This document shows, piece by piece, positions 49,062 to 57,941 of a stretch of 64,000 nucleotides of DNA. Source of the stretch: Spirochaetota bacterium (GTDB lineage Bacteria; Spirochaetota; Spirochaetia; Treponematales; Rectinemataceae); the NCBI GenBank assembly GCA_029265615.1, contig JAJUIB010000015.1:1-64000 (forward strand), read 5' to 3'. The position numbers were made by a program, and so were the translations under genes. Numbering within the stretch: the first letter of the stretch is position 1; every line of letters begins with the position of its first letter. The notes beneath the pieces were generated by a model. The model had not been told where the DNA came from. It did not search any database and saw only the letters and a program-made list of their open reading frames with translations.

Positions 49062-50084
49062 GTGCTTCGCCGATCCATATCGCCCGCAACCATAGTCCTC
49101 GCCGCCGTCATTGCGGCGGCTTTCCCTTGCCCCGCACGCGCCGCAGAGGCTGCGCCATCTTCGCCCGCGCCGGGAGTCACGGTGTCGATACGCTTTTTCG
49201 ACAAAAGAGTGTACTACCCCGAAAGTGAAATTCCTCTTAAAATTACCATCACCAACGGTTCTGCGGCGACCTATCGTTTCAAACTCGCCGAGGATCGCGC
49301 CTACAGCCTAAGCTTCGAGGTGCGAACGCTCTCGAATCGCGCCCTGGACAGCTCTGACGAGCTAAAGCGCCTGCTTTCTTCGACGCGGCCCGTGTTCTAC
49401 CGTGAAGTCGCCGTTGAACCCGGCGAGGAATACTCCTTTGTGGAACGGCTTGAACGCTTCGTCCGCATCGACGACGCAGGCTCCTTTTCGATCCGTGCGA
49501 CGTTCTGGCCGGAACTCGCCCAGACGGGCTCGCCGCTCACCGCCCGGCCGGGAACGGAGGGACGTGGTTTGGGCCTGCCCCTTTCCTCCAACGTGCTCCT
49601 CCTCTCGGTTCGTCCCTCGCCGGGCATTCCTCCAGCATCGGAGGCGATTCGCCCCGAAACGGGTGAGATTCTTAAGCCCCAGTCGCTCCCCCCCGACGAG
49701 GTGGTGCGACGCACTATCGTCGCGCGGCAACGCTCGCGCTGGAACGAGTTCTTTCTCTATCTTGATCTCGAAGCGCTCCTTTCGCGCAACGAGGACCGCA
49801 AGCGCATGTATGATCGAGAGTCAGACGAAGGCCGAAGGCGCATGCTCGAAAAATACAGGAACGATCTCCGCGAAAGCGTCGTCGACGGCGACATCGTCGT
49901 CATCCCAGCGAGTTTCGATATCATCGAAACACGATACGCGGGCAACTCAGGCAACGTACGCGTCCTTTCCAAGTTCGACTACCGTGAGTTCCGTATGCTC
50001 AAAGAGTACGTATTCGAGCTTAAGCGTCGCGACGATATTTGGTACATAACCGGCTACTCCGTCACCAATAAAGGCACCGAATGA
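49062..50084 (+). CDS. Exported protein of unknown function
   Basis: 340 residues from GTG 49062, with AAGGAGA nine bases upstream. Signal peptide ending ARAAEA (about residue 30). Beta-rich mature part: VTVSIRFFDKRVYYPESEIP, then KITITNGSAATYRFKL and a helical middle with EALLSRNEDRKRMYDRES, a charged segment near 240-270. The first half resembles an Ig-like/BsuPI-type intracellular-proteinase-inhibitor fold, but the match is weak. Last strand segment DDIWYITGYSV. Overlaps the next gene by four bases. The 93-base gap to mfd has no clear promoter for either side. Confidence 0.75.
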   Translation: MLRRSISPATIVLAAVIAAAFPCPARAAEAAPSSPAPGVTVSIRFFDKRVYYPESEIPLKITITNGSAATYRFKLAEDRAYSLSFEVRTLSNRALDSSDELKRLLSSTRPVFYREVAVEPGEEYSFVERLERFVRIDDAGSFSIRATFWPELAQTGSPLTARPGTEGRGLGLPLSSNVLLLSVRPSPGIPPASEAIRPETGEILKPQSLPPDEVVRRTIVARQRSRWNEFFLYLDLEALLSRNEDRKRMYDRESDEGRRRMLEKYRNDLRESVVDGDIVVIPASFDIIETRYAGNSGNVRVLSKFDYREFRMLKEYVFELKRRDDIWYITGYSVTNKGTE

Positions 50085-50818
50085 AAGCCCTGCTCCTCGT
50101 GGAAAGCGACGCGGTCGCGGACTTAGCGCGCTTCTACCTGAAGCCGCTCGGTTTCGAAGCAGTGCGCTATCGGAACCCCCTCAAGGCGCTCGACAACCTC
50201 GAAGAGGTGGCGCCCGATGCGGTGATCCTCTCGGCGCGGGACTACCCCCGGCACTGGAAGGTGATCGCCGCCGCAATACGCGCCGAACGTCCCAAGGAGT
50301 CCTGTGTGCTGATTCTCCTCCGCGGGGACAATTTCACCTTCGAAGAGGCCGCAAAGGCGGTGGCCATCGGCGTGAATGGCGTCTTGCGCGAGGATCTCGG
50401 CGACCGGCATGAACAGACACGCTTCCAGAGGCTCTTAAAACGCTACATCGCCGTCGAAGAATCGCGAGCCTCAGAACGTCTTGCGCCCGCCGAGTGGGAT
50501 CGGCTTGCGCTTATGTTTTCCCACCCCACGAGCCTCGCTCCGATCGCAGGCCGCCTCGAAACCGTCTCGAAAAACGGCTTTTCCTTCATTCCTGACAGCC
50601 TGGCCGCCGTCGCCGACCTTGCCGTAGGCGACATCCTCGAGGACTGTTCGCTACGCGCCGGGGATCGGATCCTTTCACTCTCGCTCGAAATTGTGCGGAT
50701 GGACCGGGCGCTCGGCCTTTCCATACGGCACATGACCGACGAAGAGCATACCTATTTCGAGGCATATCTCGAAGCAAGTCCCGAGCGCGAAATGCGGGCC
50801 CTGTTGAAAAAAACCTGA
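50081..50818 (+). CDS. Degenerate receiver-PilZ protein
   Basis: 245 residues. Residues 1-125 have a receiver-like fold (ALLLVESDAVADLARFYLKP, CVLILLRGDNFTFEEAAKAV) but the phospho-acceptor position reads VILSARD instead of a D-x-x-M-P form, so it is a pseudo-receiver. Residues 145-245 look PilZ-like (HPTSLAPIAGRLETVSKNGFS, with SKNG near the [DN]xSxxG place but without the acidic/Asn residue). Neither phosphorylation nor c-di-GMP binding is assured. Overlaps the exported protein gene by four bases (ATGA). Confidence 0.7.
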   Translation: MKALLLVESDAVADLARFYLKPLGFEAVRYRNPLKALDNLEEVAPDAVILSARDYPRHWKVIAAAIRAERPKESCVLILLRGDNFTFEEAAKAVAIGVNGVLREDLGDRHEQTRFQRLLKRYIAVEESRASERLAPAEWDRLALMFSHPTSLAPIAGRLETVSKNGFSFIPDSLAAVADLAVGDILEDCSLRAGDRILSLSLEIVRMDRALGLSIRHMTDEEHTYFEAYLEASPEREMRALLKKT

Positions 50819-50832
50819 CCTGCCGCTATACT
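50804..50832 (+). promoter_or_regulatory. Promoter of the ArsR-family gene (leaderless start)
   Basis: TTGAAA (50804-50809), 17 bases, TATACT (50827-50832), inside and after the end of the receiver-PilZ gene. The ATG at 50839 is six bases beyond the -10 box, exactly where transcription should start. Confidence 0.75.
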
Positions 50833-50838
50833 GGCCCA

Positions 50839-51237
50839 ATGCCAGAAGACCGAAATCCCTGCGCGGGGAAATCCGTCATGGAGTACGCGCGGAAACTCAA
50901 GGCGATTGGCCATCCCATACGACTCCGCCTACTCTGCCTCATCGCGCGTGAAGAGGATCCCTGCGTCACCGACCTCTGGAAGTGTCTCAAGCAACCCCAG
51001 CCCGTCATCTCGCAGCATCTTGCGATTCTCAAAGAGACGGGCATCGTCAGTGCCGAAGTCCAAAAGACGCGCCGTGTCTACTCCATCGTCGATCCCTTTA
51101 TCGCCTGCATCGTGAAAGCGATTCTCGCGGACCATGATGTGCTCGACCAGCTTTCGGGGCCCCGCGAAGAAGCTGCGCCCCAGATCGAAGGCGGCGGACA
51201 CGAAAAACTGACGCTCGAAAAACTCAAGAAAAGCTAG
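50839..51237 (+). CDS. ArsR-family winged-helix regulator
   Basis: 132 residues from ATG 50839; an alternative ATG at 50878 (MEYARKLKAIGHP) has a weak GGGGA site. ArsR fold: KAIGHPIRLRLLCLIARE, then CVTDLWKCLKQPQPVISQHLAILKETGIV with the recognition helix, and the wing QKTRRVYSIVDP. Cys in DPCVTDLWKC is at the place of the metal site of ArsR/SmtB proteins, with a second Cys five residues later, so metal or redox sensing is possible. Tail-to-tail overlap of four bases (CTAG) with the next, convergent gene. Target unknown. Confidence 0.88.
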   Translation: MPEDRNPCAGKSVMEYARKLKAIGHPIRLRLLCLIAREEDPCVTDLWKCLKQPQPVISQHLAILKETGIVSAEVQKTRRVYSIVDPFIACIVKAILADHDVLDQLSGPREEAAPQIEGGGHEKLTLEKLKKS

Positions 51238-52490
51238 CGGAAACTCCTCGCAAGTGCCATGGCTGCACGCGAGCCCCATGGCCCGGCACGCTTATTTGCG
51301 GCGATCGAACGCCACAGCCCCCGTGCGGAATCGCGATGACCCTGGACCCAGAGCGCCTCGCCGAGCTCGTACAGGGTGCGGTAGAGATTCGCCTCCTCCG
51401 CGTAGCGCGACAGATCCCGGTGTGCGTCAATCCGGGAAAGCGTTTCTGCCAGGCTCAAAAATGCATAGGACGGCTCTGCTTCGCGGAGGCGCTCGATGAC
51501 GCGCGCAACGAGCGCGTTAGCCGCCACCGAAAGATAGGTCAAAGCCTGGGGCCGTCCATTTGCAAGGTAGAAGGAGCCGAGTTCTGCCTGCGCCTCGGTC
51601 CAGGGGCCGCCTTTTGCGCGGTAGAGCGTGAGGAATTTGTCGATGCCGTCGCGCGCGACGCTCCGCTCCATCGCCTCCCTAAGGAAGCGCTGCCCTTCGC
51701 CGAATTCGGGGCCTGAGTCCGCCGCCTCCTTGAGGCGCGCTTCGTACGAATTCCATTCGCCTAGATCGCGGTACACAGACGACAGAGCCATGAGTATGCG
51801 GAAGCGGTCCTCGGGAATTTCGAGCGAGGCTCGCATCTCGTAGGCGCGGCGGAATTGCGGTTCGGCGAGCCGCGTTTCGCCTTCGACCAGGTAGACGCGT
51901 CCGATCCAGTACTCCGCTTCGGGATAGTCCGCAAGCTCGCGAACCGCGAGGCGGAGACGAGAAAGCGAATCGCCGAGGGACGAAGCCGAACGGTGATCAA
52001 GCACAAGAATGAGGGCATCGAGAAAGCCCGCAAAACTGTCCGAAAGCCGCCGTTCCCGCAACAGTTCCGCCATCGTACGAAGCGAATCTCCGGCTGATGC
52101 GCGGAGTGCTGCGTATTCCCGCTCGCTCAGGTCGCGCTTGGCGAAGCGGTCGATGAGGGCCGGGAGCGAGTCGCCTGCCAAAGCCGCCTCGCGATCGGAA
52201 AGCGCCGCGGAAAGGCGCGTCTCGGCTCCGGCGAAGCGCTGCCGCCGGATCGCCGCGGCATCCTGGAATGCAATGAGCGCCTCGCCGAAGCGGCGCTCTT
52301 CGAAGAGCCGCTTGCCGGACTGGAAGCGAAGCCAGGACTCGTCAGCGCCCGCCGCGGCACGGCCGACAACGCCCAAAGCGGGAGAGCGCGGTTCCGAGGC
52401 CGGGGCGTCCAGCGCAAAACCGGCTCTACCCCCAATAAGGAGCGCAGCGAGTGCGACCCCCAGGGAAATTCCGTGATACTGTGCCTTCAT
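51234..52490 (-). CDS. Exported TPR-like protein
   Basis: 418 residues; signal segment (GISLGVALAALLIGGRAGFA, about 7-26). Mature part mostly helical repeats typical of TPR (LRFQSGKRLFEERRFGEAL, YPEAEYWIGRVYLVEGETRL, LMALSSVYRDLGEW). No catalytic motif. ATG overlaps the ispG stop (ATGA). Probably periplasmic scaffold; function unknown. Confidence 0.75.
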   Translation of the reverse strand: MKAQYHGISLGVALAALLIGGRAGFALDAPASEPRSPALGVVGRAAAGADESWLRFQSGKRLFEERRFGEALIAFQDAAAIRRQRFAGAETRLSAALSDREAALAGDSLPALIDRFAKRDLSEREYAALRASAGDSLRTMAELLRERRLSDSFAGFLDALILVLDHRSASSLGDSLSRLRLAVRELADYPEAEYWIGRVYLVEGETRLAEPQFRRAYEMRASLEIPEDRFRILMALSSVYRDLGEWNSYEARLKEAADSGPEFGEGQRFLREAMERSVARDGIDKFLTLYRAKGGPWTEAQAELGSFYLANGRPQALTYLSVAANALVARVIERLREAEPSYAFLSLAETLSRIDAHRDLSRYAEEANLYRTLYELGEALWVQGHRDSARGLWRSIAANKRAGPWGSRAAMALARSFR

Positions 52491-53548
52491 TCGAGCGCGC
52501 GAAGCTCCTCTTCGAATACAATATCGGCGTCTTCGCGCCGTATCGTGCGCGCTATCTTTCCTTTCCGGAAGATGACCACTTTGTCGCCTGCGCCGGTGAT
52601 GCCAAGGTCGGCATGCCGCGCCTCGCCGGGACCGTTCACGACACAGCCCATGACCGCAATCGTCACGCGCGTGGCGAGGGCGTAGAGTCGGGGAGCCCAG
52701 CGTGCCGTGAATGCGTGCGTATCAAATCCCGCGCGGGCACAGCGCGGGCAGGAAACGAGCGTAACGCCTGTCCGTCCGAGTCCGGCAGCCGCAAGAATTT
52801 CACGGCCGGCGACGATCTCGGACTCCATGCTGTCCGAGAGGGAGACGCGAATCGTATCGCCGATCCCCTCCTTGAGAAGCGGTACCAGAGCCGCGGTATT
52901 GCGCACGACACCCGGCACAAGGGGACCGGCCTCCGTCACGCCGAGGTGAAGCGGATAATCGCGCTCACGGGCGAAGCGGCGATTCACCTCCAGGGTCTCT
53001 TCGACGGAGCTCGCCTTCATCGACACCACGATCGCGCGAAATCCGATTGCCTCGAAGGCCTCCACCTCGCGGAGCGCGGCCTCGACAAGGGCCTCAGCAC
53101 GAAGAAGGGAGCCAGAGTCCACGTGCTCGCGAAGATCCTGCGGGAGGGATCCGCCATTTACGCCGATTCTGATGGGGACGCCCTTGTCCGCAGCCTTACG
53201 CGCAACCTCCTCGACCTTCCACCGCGCGCCAATGTTTCCTGGGTTGATGCGGATCTTAGCGATCGGAAAGTCGAGGCAGCGGAGGGCGATGCGCCAATCG
53301 AAGTGGATGTCGGCGACAAGGGGGAGCTCCACCATTGCGGCAAGCCGGCCCAGAGTCTCGGCCGCATCGAGATCGGGAACTGCGAAACGCAGGACATCGC
53401 AGCCGAGTCCGGCAAGGCCGCGGATGCGGGCCGCAGCAGCCTCGAGCGCCTGCGACGCAAGCGGCTCCTTCCACATGGTTTGGATGGAAACGGGGAAACC
53501 TCCCCCGATGATGAGGCCCTTGGCCTTGACGGAAAGTGTGCTTGCCAT
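52487..53548 (-). CDS. ispG: 4-hydroxy-3-methylbut-2-enyl diphosphate synthase IspG (GcpE)
   Basis: 353 residues from ATG 53548. Iron-sulfur enzyme of the MEP pathway converting MEcPP to HMBPP. TIM-barrel part with LPLVADIHFDWRIAL and KIRINPGNIG; cluster-binding Cys in SCPRCARAG (about 266) and in VMGCVVNGPGE (about 303). Normal short bacterial form. A -10 box lies seven bases before the ATG, so the mRNA may be leaderless. Pairs with ispE in this window. Confidence 0.95.
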   Translation of the reverse strand: MASTLSVKAKGLIIGGGFPVSIQTMWKEPLASQALEAAAARIRGLAGLGCDVLRFAVPDLDAAETLGRLAAMVELPLVADIHFDWRIALRCLDFPIAKIRINPGNIGARWKVEEVARKAADKGVPIRIGVNGGSLPQDLREHVDSGSLLRAEALVEAALREVEAFEAIGFRAIVVSMKASSVEETLEVNRRFARERDYPLHLGVTEAGPLVPGVVRNTAALVPLLKEGIGDTIRVSLSDSMESEIVAGREILAAAGLGRTGVTLVSCPRCARAGFDTHAFTARWAPRLYALATRVTIAVMGCVVNGPGEARHADLGITGAGDKVVIFRKGKIARTIRREDADIVFEEELRALE

Positions 53549-53555
53549 GGGCAAG

Positions 53556-53584
53556 AGTGTAGCGCGAGGAGCCAGACTTGCGAA
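53556..53584 (-). promoter_or_regulatory. Probable promoter of ispG
   Basis: Minus-strand TTCGCA (53584-53579), 17 bases, TACACT (53561-53556); four of six matches in each. The start codon follows after seven bases and no ribosome site is present. Confidence 0.5.
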
Positions 53585-53603
53585 AGCGGTTCGGCCCTCT
53601 CTA

Positions 53604-53635
53604 CAAGGAGGCCGCCTTCACAGGCGGCCTCCTTG
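53604..53635 (-). terminator. Perfect hairpin ending the V-ATPase operon
   Basis: CAAGGAGGCCGCC / GGCGGCCTCCTTG: a perfect 13-base stem with a six-base loop, 19 bases after ntpK. No U-tract on the minus strand. Confidence 0.75.
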
Positions 53636-53654
53636 CTGTGCACGGAAGGGGAAC

Positions 53655-54077
53655 TTAGATGGCGCCGAAGGTGAAGGCCATCACGAAGAGGGCAACCGTC
53701 TCACAGAGGCCAACAACGGTGATGTACTGGCCGAAGCCCTTGCCCGTCTCGCCGAAGGCGTCGCAGCTCGCGGCAGAAGCCTTGCCCTGTGCGATGGCGG
53801 ACATGCCCATCGCCGCGCCGCCAATGATCCCTGCGCCGAAGAGAAGGAGCGGGTCCTTCGTCGAAGCAAGCATCCTCTGGAGGAGGATGAAGCCGTAGAT
53901 GGTCTGCGTGAGCGGAGCGCCCGCGAACACAACGAGGAGGAAGGACGCGGGCTTGTTCGCCATGTAGTTCCGCTTCCACGCCCCGATGGCCGCCTGGCCC
54001 GCGATGCCCGCACCGATGGCGGAGCCGATGGCCGCGAGGCCGAGGACCGCAGCGACGCCGATCATGCCGATATTCAT
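53655..54077 (-). CDS. ntpK: V-type ATPase subunit K (proteolipid ring)
   Basis: 140 residues, four membrane helices in two hairpins. The first hairpin has GSAIGAGIAGQAAIGAW and TQTIYGFILL, with Gln where the ion carboxylate would be; the second has VVGLCETVALFVMAF with the ion-binding Glu. So one carboxylate per two hairpins, as in V-type rings. ATG has GGAG seven bases upstream. Last gene of the operon. Confidence 0.95.
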   Translation of the reverse strand: MNIGMIGVAAVLGLAAIGSAIGAGIAGQAAIGAWKRNYMANKPASFLLVVFAGAPLTQTIYGFILLQRMLASTKDPLLLFGAGIIGGAAMGMSAIAQGKASAASCDAFGETGKGFGQYITVVGLCETVALFVMAFTFGAI

Positions 54078-54099
54078 GCTTGGTCTCCTTTCGATTCCC

Positions 54100-55989
54100 T
54101 TACTGTCGTTCTTCGGGCGCCGTGGCCCTGAAAGGTTCGTACTTGTAACCCGACCACTCCATACCGAGGTGGCCGGAAAATTCGAGCATGTTGAGGCGGA
54201 CGCCGTGCACGATGACCGAGAGCACGCTCATCATGATGTTGAGGCCATGCCCGAAGAGCAGCAGGGCCGCACCCGCCGCGAACATGAAAAGGCTTCCGAG
54301 CATCGGACCCGCCATGTTGTTGACGGTCTGGCTGATCGCGACCCCCGCAAGACCGACCGCCCATAGGCGGATGTAGGACACGATATCCGCGAACACGTTG
54401 ACCACGCCGAGAAAGACCGAAACGATGTTTGCAAGGCTCGCGAGAACCCCTCTCACAAGGCCTTTTACCAGGCCCTGCGATCCGTCGTAGTTCGCAAAGA
54501 CGAAGTTGAGGAGGAATCCGCCACCGATGAGTCCCAAGGCCCAGCCGGGCAGAGGGAAGCGGTCGGGGCTGATAACCAGGTTGAGGACGAGGAACAACAT
54601 GCCCGCAACCATCGCAAGCTGGCCAACCTGGGCGAGCACCCTGAGCGAACCCATGTCGCGTTTTATGTTCTTGAGGTGCGCGACGACGAGCTGGATCGTT
54701 CCGAGCAGGAAGCAGAGGGTCTTCACATTGTCCCCCGAGGCGGGGTTCTCGTTCGAGATCCAGTAGACCGTGGCGCGTTTGAGCAGGGCGGGCAGTTTTT
54801 CAGGCGGAAGCCCGAACCAGCTCGCGGTGAGCACACCCCAGAGGACGGTGCCCGCCGAAAGGAGAAGTAGGAGGCGGACGGGATCGGGGATGCGTCCACT
54901 CGCCTTTTTCGCCTTGACCGCTGCAAAAACGCCACCGAGGAGGAGGAGCGATCCATAGCCGCCATCGCCGAAGATCATCGCGAAAAAGAAACAGAAGAAA
55001 AAGAGAAATAACCCCGAGATGTCATATTCCCGATAGTTCGGCACCGTGCCGAGAAAATCGAAGACCGGCGCGATGATCCTCACGAGGGGGCCGTTCTCAA
55101 CCTTGCTCGGCGGAAGCTCATCCGCGGCGGGTTCGTCGGCAAGAAGCCCCCAGGAGTGTCGAGCAGCAGCCGCTTTGAGGGCGGGAATGGCGGCTACGGG
55201 CGCGAAGCCGGACAAATAGGCGAGCCCATCCTCGACCTCCATGCCGGAACGCACCCGTTCAAACAGCTCCGCCTCCGCAAGGAAGCCATGCGCCGCCTTG
55301 AGCGCGGGCATCGCTTCAGCGGCCAGCGCCGAGAGCTCGGCCTCTGCGGTAGACCGTCGCGCCTCGGCGGCGGCAAGCGCCTCGCGAAGGGCGGCGGGCG
55401 AGCGCTCGGGCAGGCTGAATTCGACGAACTCGGCGGGGAGATCGGCCAGCGATTCTGCGGAAAGGACCGCGATCCGCGCGCGAGACCGCGGCGCGGATAG
55501 CCTTATGAAATCGAGCGACGCGGGGATGTCCGCAAGCCGCGCGACGGGCCCCTCGTAGAAGCGCAGCACAAGGCCGCTTGTGGCAAGCTCTCGGGCAAGA
55601 TGTGGCTCGAATTCGCCCCAGGACCTAACGCGCTCAAGTTCGCGCGCAAGGACAACCGCCTCTTCGAAGGCGCGCTTTGCTTCCTCGGCATGTTCAAGGC
55701 AGCGTTTGGCGGCCTCCATGCCCACCTCGCGGCGCTCACGTTCCGGAAGCGCCGCCACAGCGGCCTGCGGGTCGGGCGCGCCCTTCGGGGCTGCGGGTAC
55801 CTTTATCCCCGCGAGAATGCCGATAGCCCGTTCGACCTCCGCACGTCGGCGCCCGGCATCCTCGAACTCCGCGCCTCGGCCCTGGAGCGCCTCAAGGTGC
55901 ACAAGGCCGAGCCTACCGAGCTCCGAAAGGGCGCGCACTCGATCCTTTTCGAGGACGACGAGGTGCACCTTTTTCATGGGCGCAATCAC
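54100..55989 (-). CDS. ntpI: V-type ATPase subunit I (stator, a-subunit-like)
   Basis: 629 residues. Cytoplasmic N-half (about 1-310) with helical arms (VHLVVLEKDRVRALSELGRL), then seven to eight membrane helices (LFLFFFCFFFAMIFGDGGYG, etc.) forming the half-channels for ion flow, and a cytoplasmic C-terminal end. Start overlaps subunit D stop. Confidence 0.95.
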   Translation of the reverse strand: MIAPMKKVHLVVLEKDRVRALSELGRLGLVHLEALQGRGAEFEDAGRRRAEVERAIGILAGIKVPAAPKGAPDPQAAVAALPERERREVGMEAAKRCLEHAEEAKRAFEEAVVLARELERVRSWGEFEPHLARELATSGLVLRFYEGPVARLADIPASLDFIRLSAPRSRARIAVLSAESLADLPAEFVEFSLPERSPAALREALAAAEARRSTAEAELSALAAEAMPALKAAHGFLAEAELFERVRSGMEVEDGLAYLSGFAPVAAIPALKAAAARHSWGLLADEPAADELPPSKVENGPLVRIIAPVFDFLGTVPNYREYDISGLFLFFFCFFFAMIFGDGGYGSLLLLGGVFAAVKAKKASGRIPDPVRLLLLLSAGTVLWGVLTASWFGLPPEKLPALLKRATVYWISNENPASGDNVKTLCFLLGTIQLVVAHLKNIKRDMGSLRVLAQVGQLAMVAGMLFLVLNLVISPDRFPLPGWALGLIGGGFLLNFVFANYDGSQGLVKGLVRGVLASLANIVSVFLGVVNVFADIVSYIRLWAVGLAGVAISQTVNNMAGPMLGSLFMFAAGAALLLFGHGLNIMMSVLSVIVHGVRLNMLEFSGHLGMEWSGYKYEPFRATAPEERQ

Positions 55990-56615
55990 GATTCCCTCCT
56001 TGCGCCGGCGACCGCGACCACCTTGCGCTTCGCAATCTTGCCGCGAACGACCTGCGCGGTCTGCTGGTCGCCCAGGTAAATGCGGATGCGCTTGATGTTC
56101 TCGTTCGTCTCGGGAATCTTCACCTTTTCGAACAGGTTGACGCGCTGGGTGGTCGTGCGAAGCTCTGCGGAAAGGCGCTCGATCTGCACGTCGAGCACAC
56201 GAGCCTCGAGATCGAGGAGGAGGGCCGTCTTGAGGCGTTCGAGCGCCGTATCAACCCAGAGGGGCGTTACAAAGAGGTCGTAGTCGGAAAACTCGAAATC
56301 CGCGCCCTCGAAAACAGGTATCTCGACGCCCGCGATATTGCCTTCGGCAGTCCTCACCCGCGCCACCCGCATGAGCGGAAGGCCGTCGGGGCCATAGGCC
56401 GCGGAGGCCTCGCCGAATACGCCAATCCATGCACGGAAGCCGCGATCGAGCTCGGCGCGCGCCTCCTCGAGCCCGCGGCGCCGCGCCTCGATACCGCGTA
56501 TTTCCATCTGGAGCTGCTGCTTTTTGAGCTGGAGCGTCGGAAGGTAGCGCTTATACATCTTAAGCGCATCCTTCTGCTTCTTAAGCTCATTCTTGGTCAG
56601 CTTGATCTTGGCCAT
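55986..56615 (-). CDS. ntpD: V-type ATPase subunit D (central stalk)
   Basis: 209 residues. Long coiled-coil rotor shaft: N-terminal KIKLTKNELKKQKDALKMYK, then LPTLQLKKQQLQMEIRG, and C-terminal RRTTQRVNLFEKVKIPETNENIKRI region typical of the D subunit. Lies 21 bases after ntpB. Confidence 0.96.
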   Translation of the reverse strand: MAKIKLTKNELKKQKDALKMYKRYLPTLQLKKQQLQMEIRGIEARRRGLEEARAELDRGFRAWIGVFGEASAAYGPDGLPLMRVARVRTAEGNIAGVEIPVFEGADFEFSDYDLFVTPLWVDTALERLKTALLLDLEARVLDVQIERLSAELRTTTQRVNLFEKVKIPETNENIKRIRIYLGDQQTAQVVRGKIAKRKVVAVAGARRES

Positions 56616-56636
56616 AGGGTTAGCCTTCGCCGCTCC

Positions 56637-57938
56637 TTACGCCGTCTTCTTCGGCCAGAACTTCTCAATAAGCTCCGTTCGAAGACCCGTTTCCTGAGGC
56701 TCAAAGCAGGAAGCAAGTATCTCCCAGCCCTTGTCGAGCGCCGCCTCGAGGGGGATGTTGACCGACAGGTCCATCATCTCGCGTTCGAAGGCCTCGCCGT
56801 AGCGGAGGAGCTTCTTGTCCCATGCCGACATTTGGAAGCCCATCGACTTCTTTTCAAGCGTATCCTTGTAGGCCGCGTAGAGCTTGATCATGCCGTCCAT
56901 AATGGAGCGGTGGTCGGCGCGGGTTTTCCCGTTCACCTGCTGCTTGAGCCGCGAGAGGGAGCCAAAAGGCTCGATGCGACCGCCCTTGAGGTAATACTGC
57001 CCTTCGGTGATGTAGCCCGTGTTGTCCGGCACCGGATGGGTAACATCGTCGCCAGGCATCGTCGTGACCGCGAGGATCGTGATGGAGCCTGCGTCGGAGA
57101 AATCGACCGCCTTCTCGTAGCGCGAGGCGAGCTGGGAATACAGGTCGCCCGGATAGCCGCGGTTCGAGGGAACCTGCTCCTGGGTAATCGCTATCTCCTT
57201 CATCGCGTCGGCAAAATTCGTCATATCGGTGAGAAGCACGAGGACGTTCTTACCCTTGAGCGCAAAACGCTCCGCCACGGCGAGTGAGATGTCCGGCACC
57301 ATGAGACACTCGACGACGGGATCGGCGGCGGTGTGGACGAACATGATCGCCTTTTGGAGCGCACCGCCCTCCTCGAGGGTGTCCTTGAAAAACAGGTAGT
57401 CGTCGTATTTGAGGCCCATGCCGCCTAAGATGATGATGTCGACCTCGGCCTGCATCGCGATGCGCGCAAGAAGCTGATTGTACGGCTCGCCGGAAACGGA
57501 AAAGATCGGCAGCTTCTGGCTTTTAACGAGCGTGTTGAAAAGGTCGATCATCGGGACGCCCGTGCGGATCATTTCGCGGGGGATGATGCGCTTCGAGGGA
57601 TTGACCGAGGGGCCCGCGATGGTGATGAGATTTTCCGAAAGCGTAGGCCCCCCGTCGCGGGGCTCGCCCGCACCATCGAAGATGCGGCCCAAGAGATCGT
57701 CGGAAAAACTCACGCGCATGGGATGTCCGAGGAAGCGCACCTCGTCGCCCGTCGAGACGCCGCGGCCGCCTGCGAAGACCTGGAGGGAGACGAGGCCCTC
57801 GTCAAGGCGGATAACCTCGGCGAGCGATGCACCGAAGCGCGTCTTGACCTCGGCGAGCTCGCCGTAGCGGACGCCCTCGGCCTTAACCGTGATGACGTTG
57901 CCCGTAATGGACTCGATGCGGGAATATACCTTGTTCAT
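56637..57938 (-). CDS. ntpB: V-type ATPase subunit B (non-catalytic)
   Basis: 433 residues. Shows typical B-subunit blocks ([43 protein letters not shown]-like [20 protein letters not shown]) and no Walker A motif, as expected for the non-catalytic subunit. Start follows GGAG in the end of ntpA. Confidence 0.97.
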   Translation of the reverse strand: MNKVYSRIESITGNVITVKAEGVRYGELAEVKTRFGASLAEVIRLDEGLVSLQVFAGGRGVSTGDEVRFLGHPMRVSFSDDLLGRIFDGAGEPRDGGPTLSENLITIAGPSVNPSKRIIPREMIRTGVPMIDLFNTLVKSQKLPIFSVSGEPYNQLLARIAMQAEVDIIILGGMGLKYDDYLFFKDTLEEGGALQKAIMFVHTAADPVVECLMVPDISLAVAERFALKGKNVLVLLTDMTNFADAMKEIAITQEQVPSNRGYPGDLYSQLASRYEKAVDFSDAGSITILAVTTMPGDDVTHPVPDNTGYITEGQYYLKGGRIEPFGSLSRLKQQVNGKTRADHRSIMDGMIKLYAAYKDTLEKKSMGFQMSAWDKKLLRYGEAFEREMMDLSVNIPLEAALDKGWEILASCFEPQETGLRTELIEKFWPKKTA

Positions 57939-57941
57939 CGC

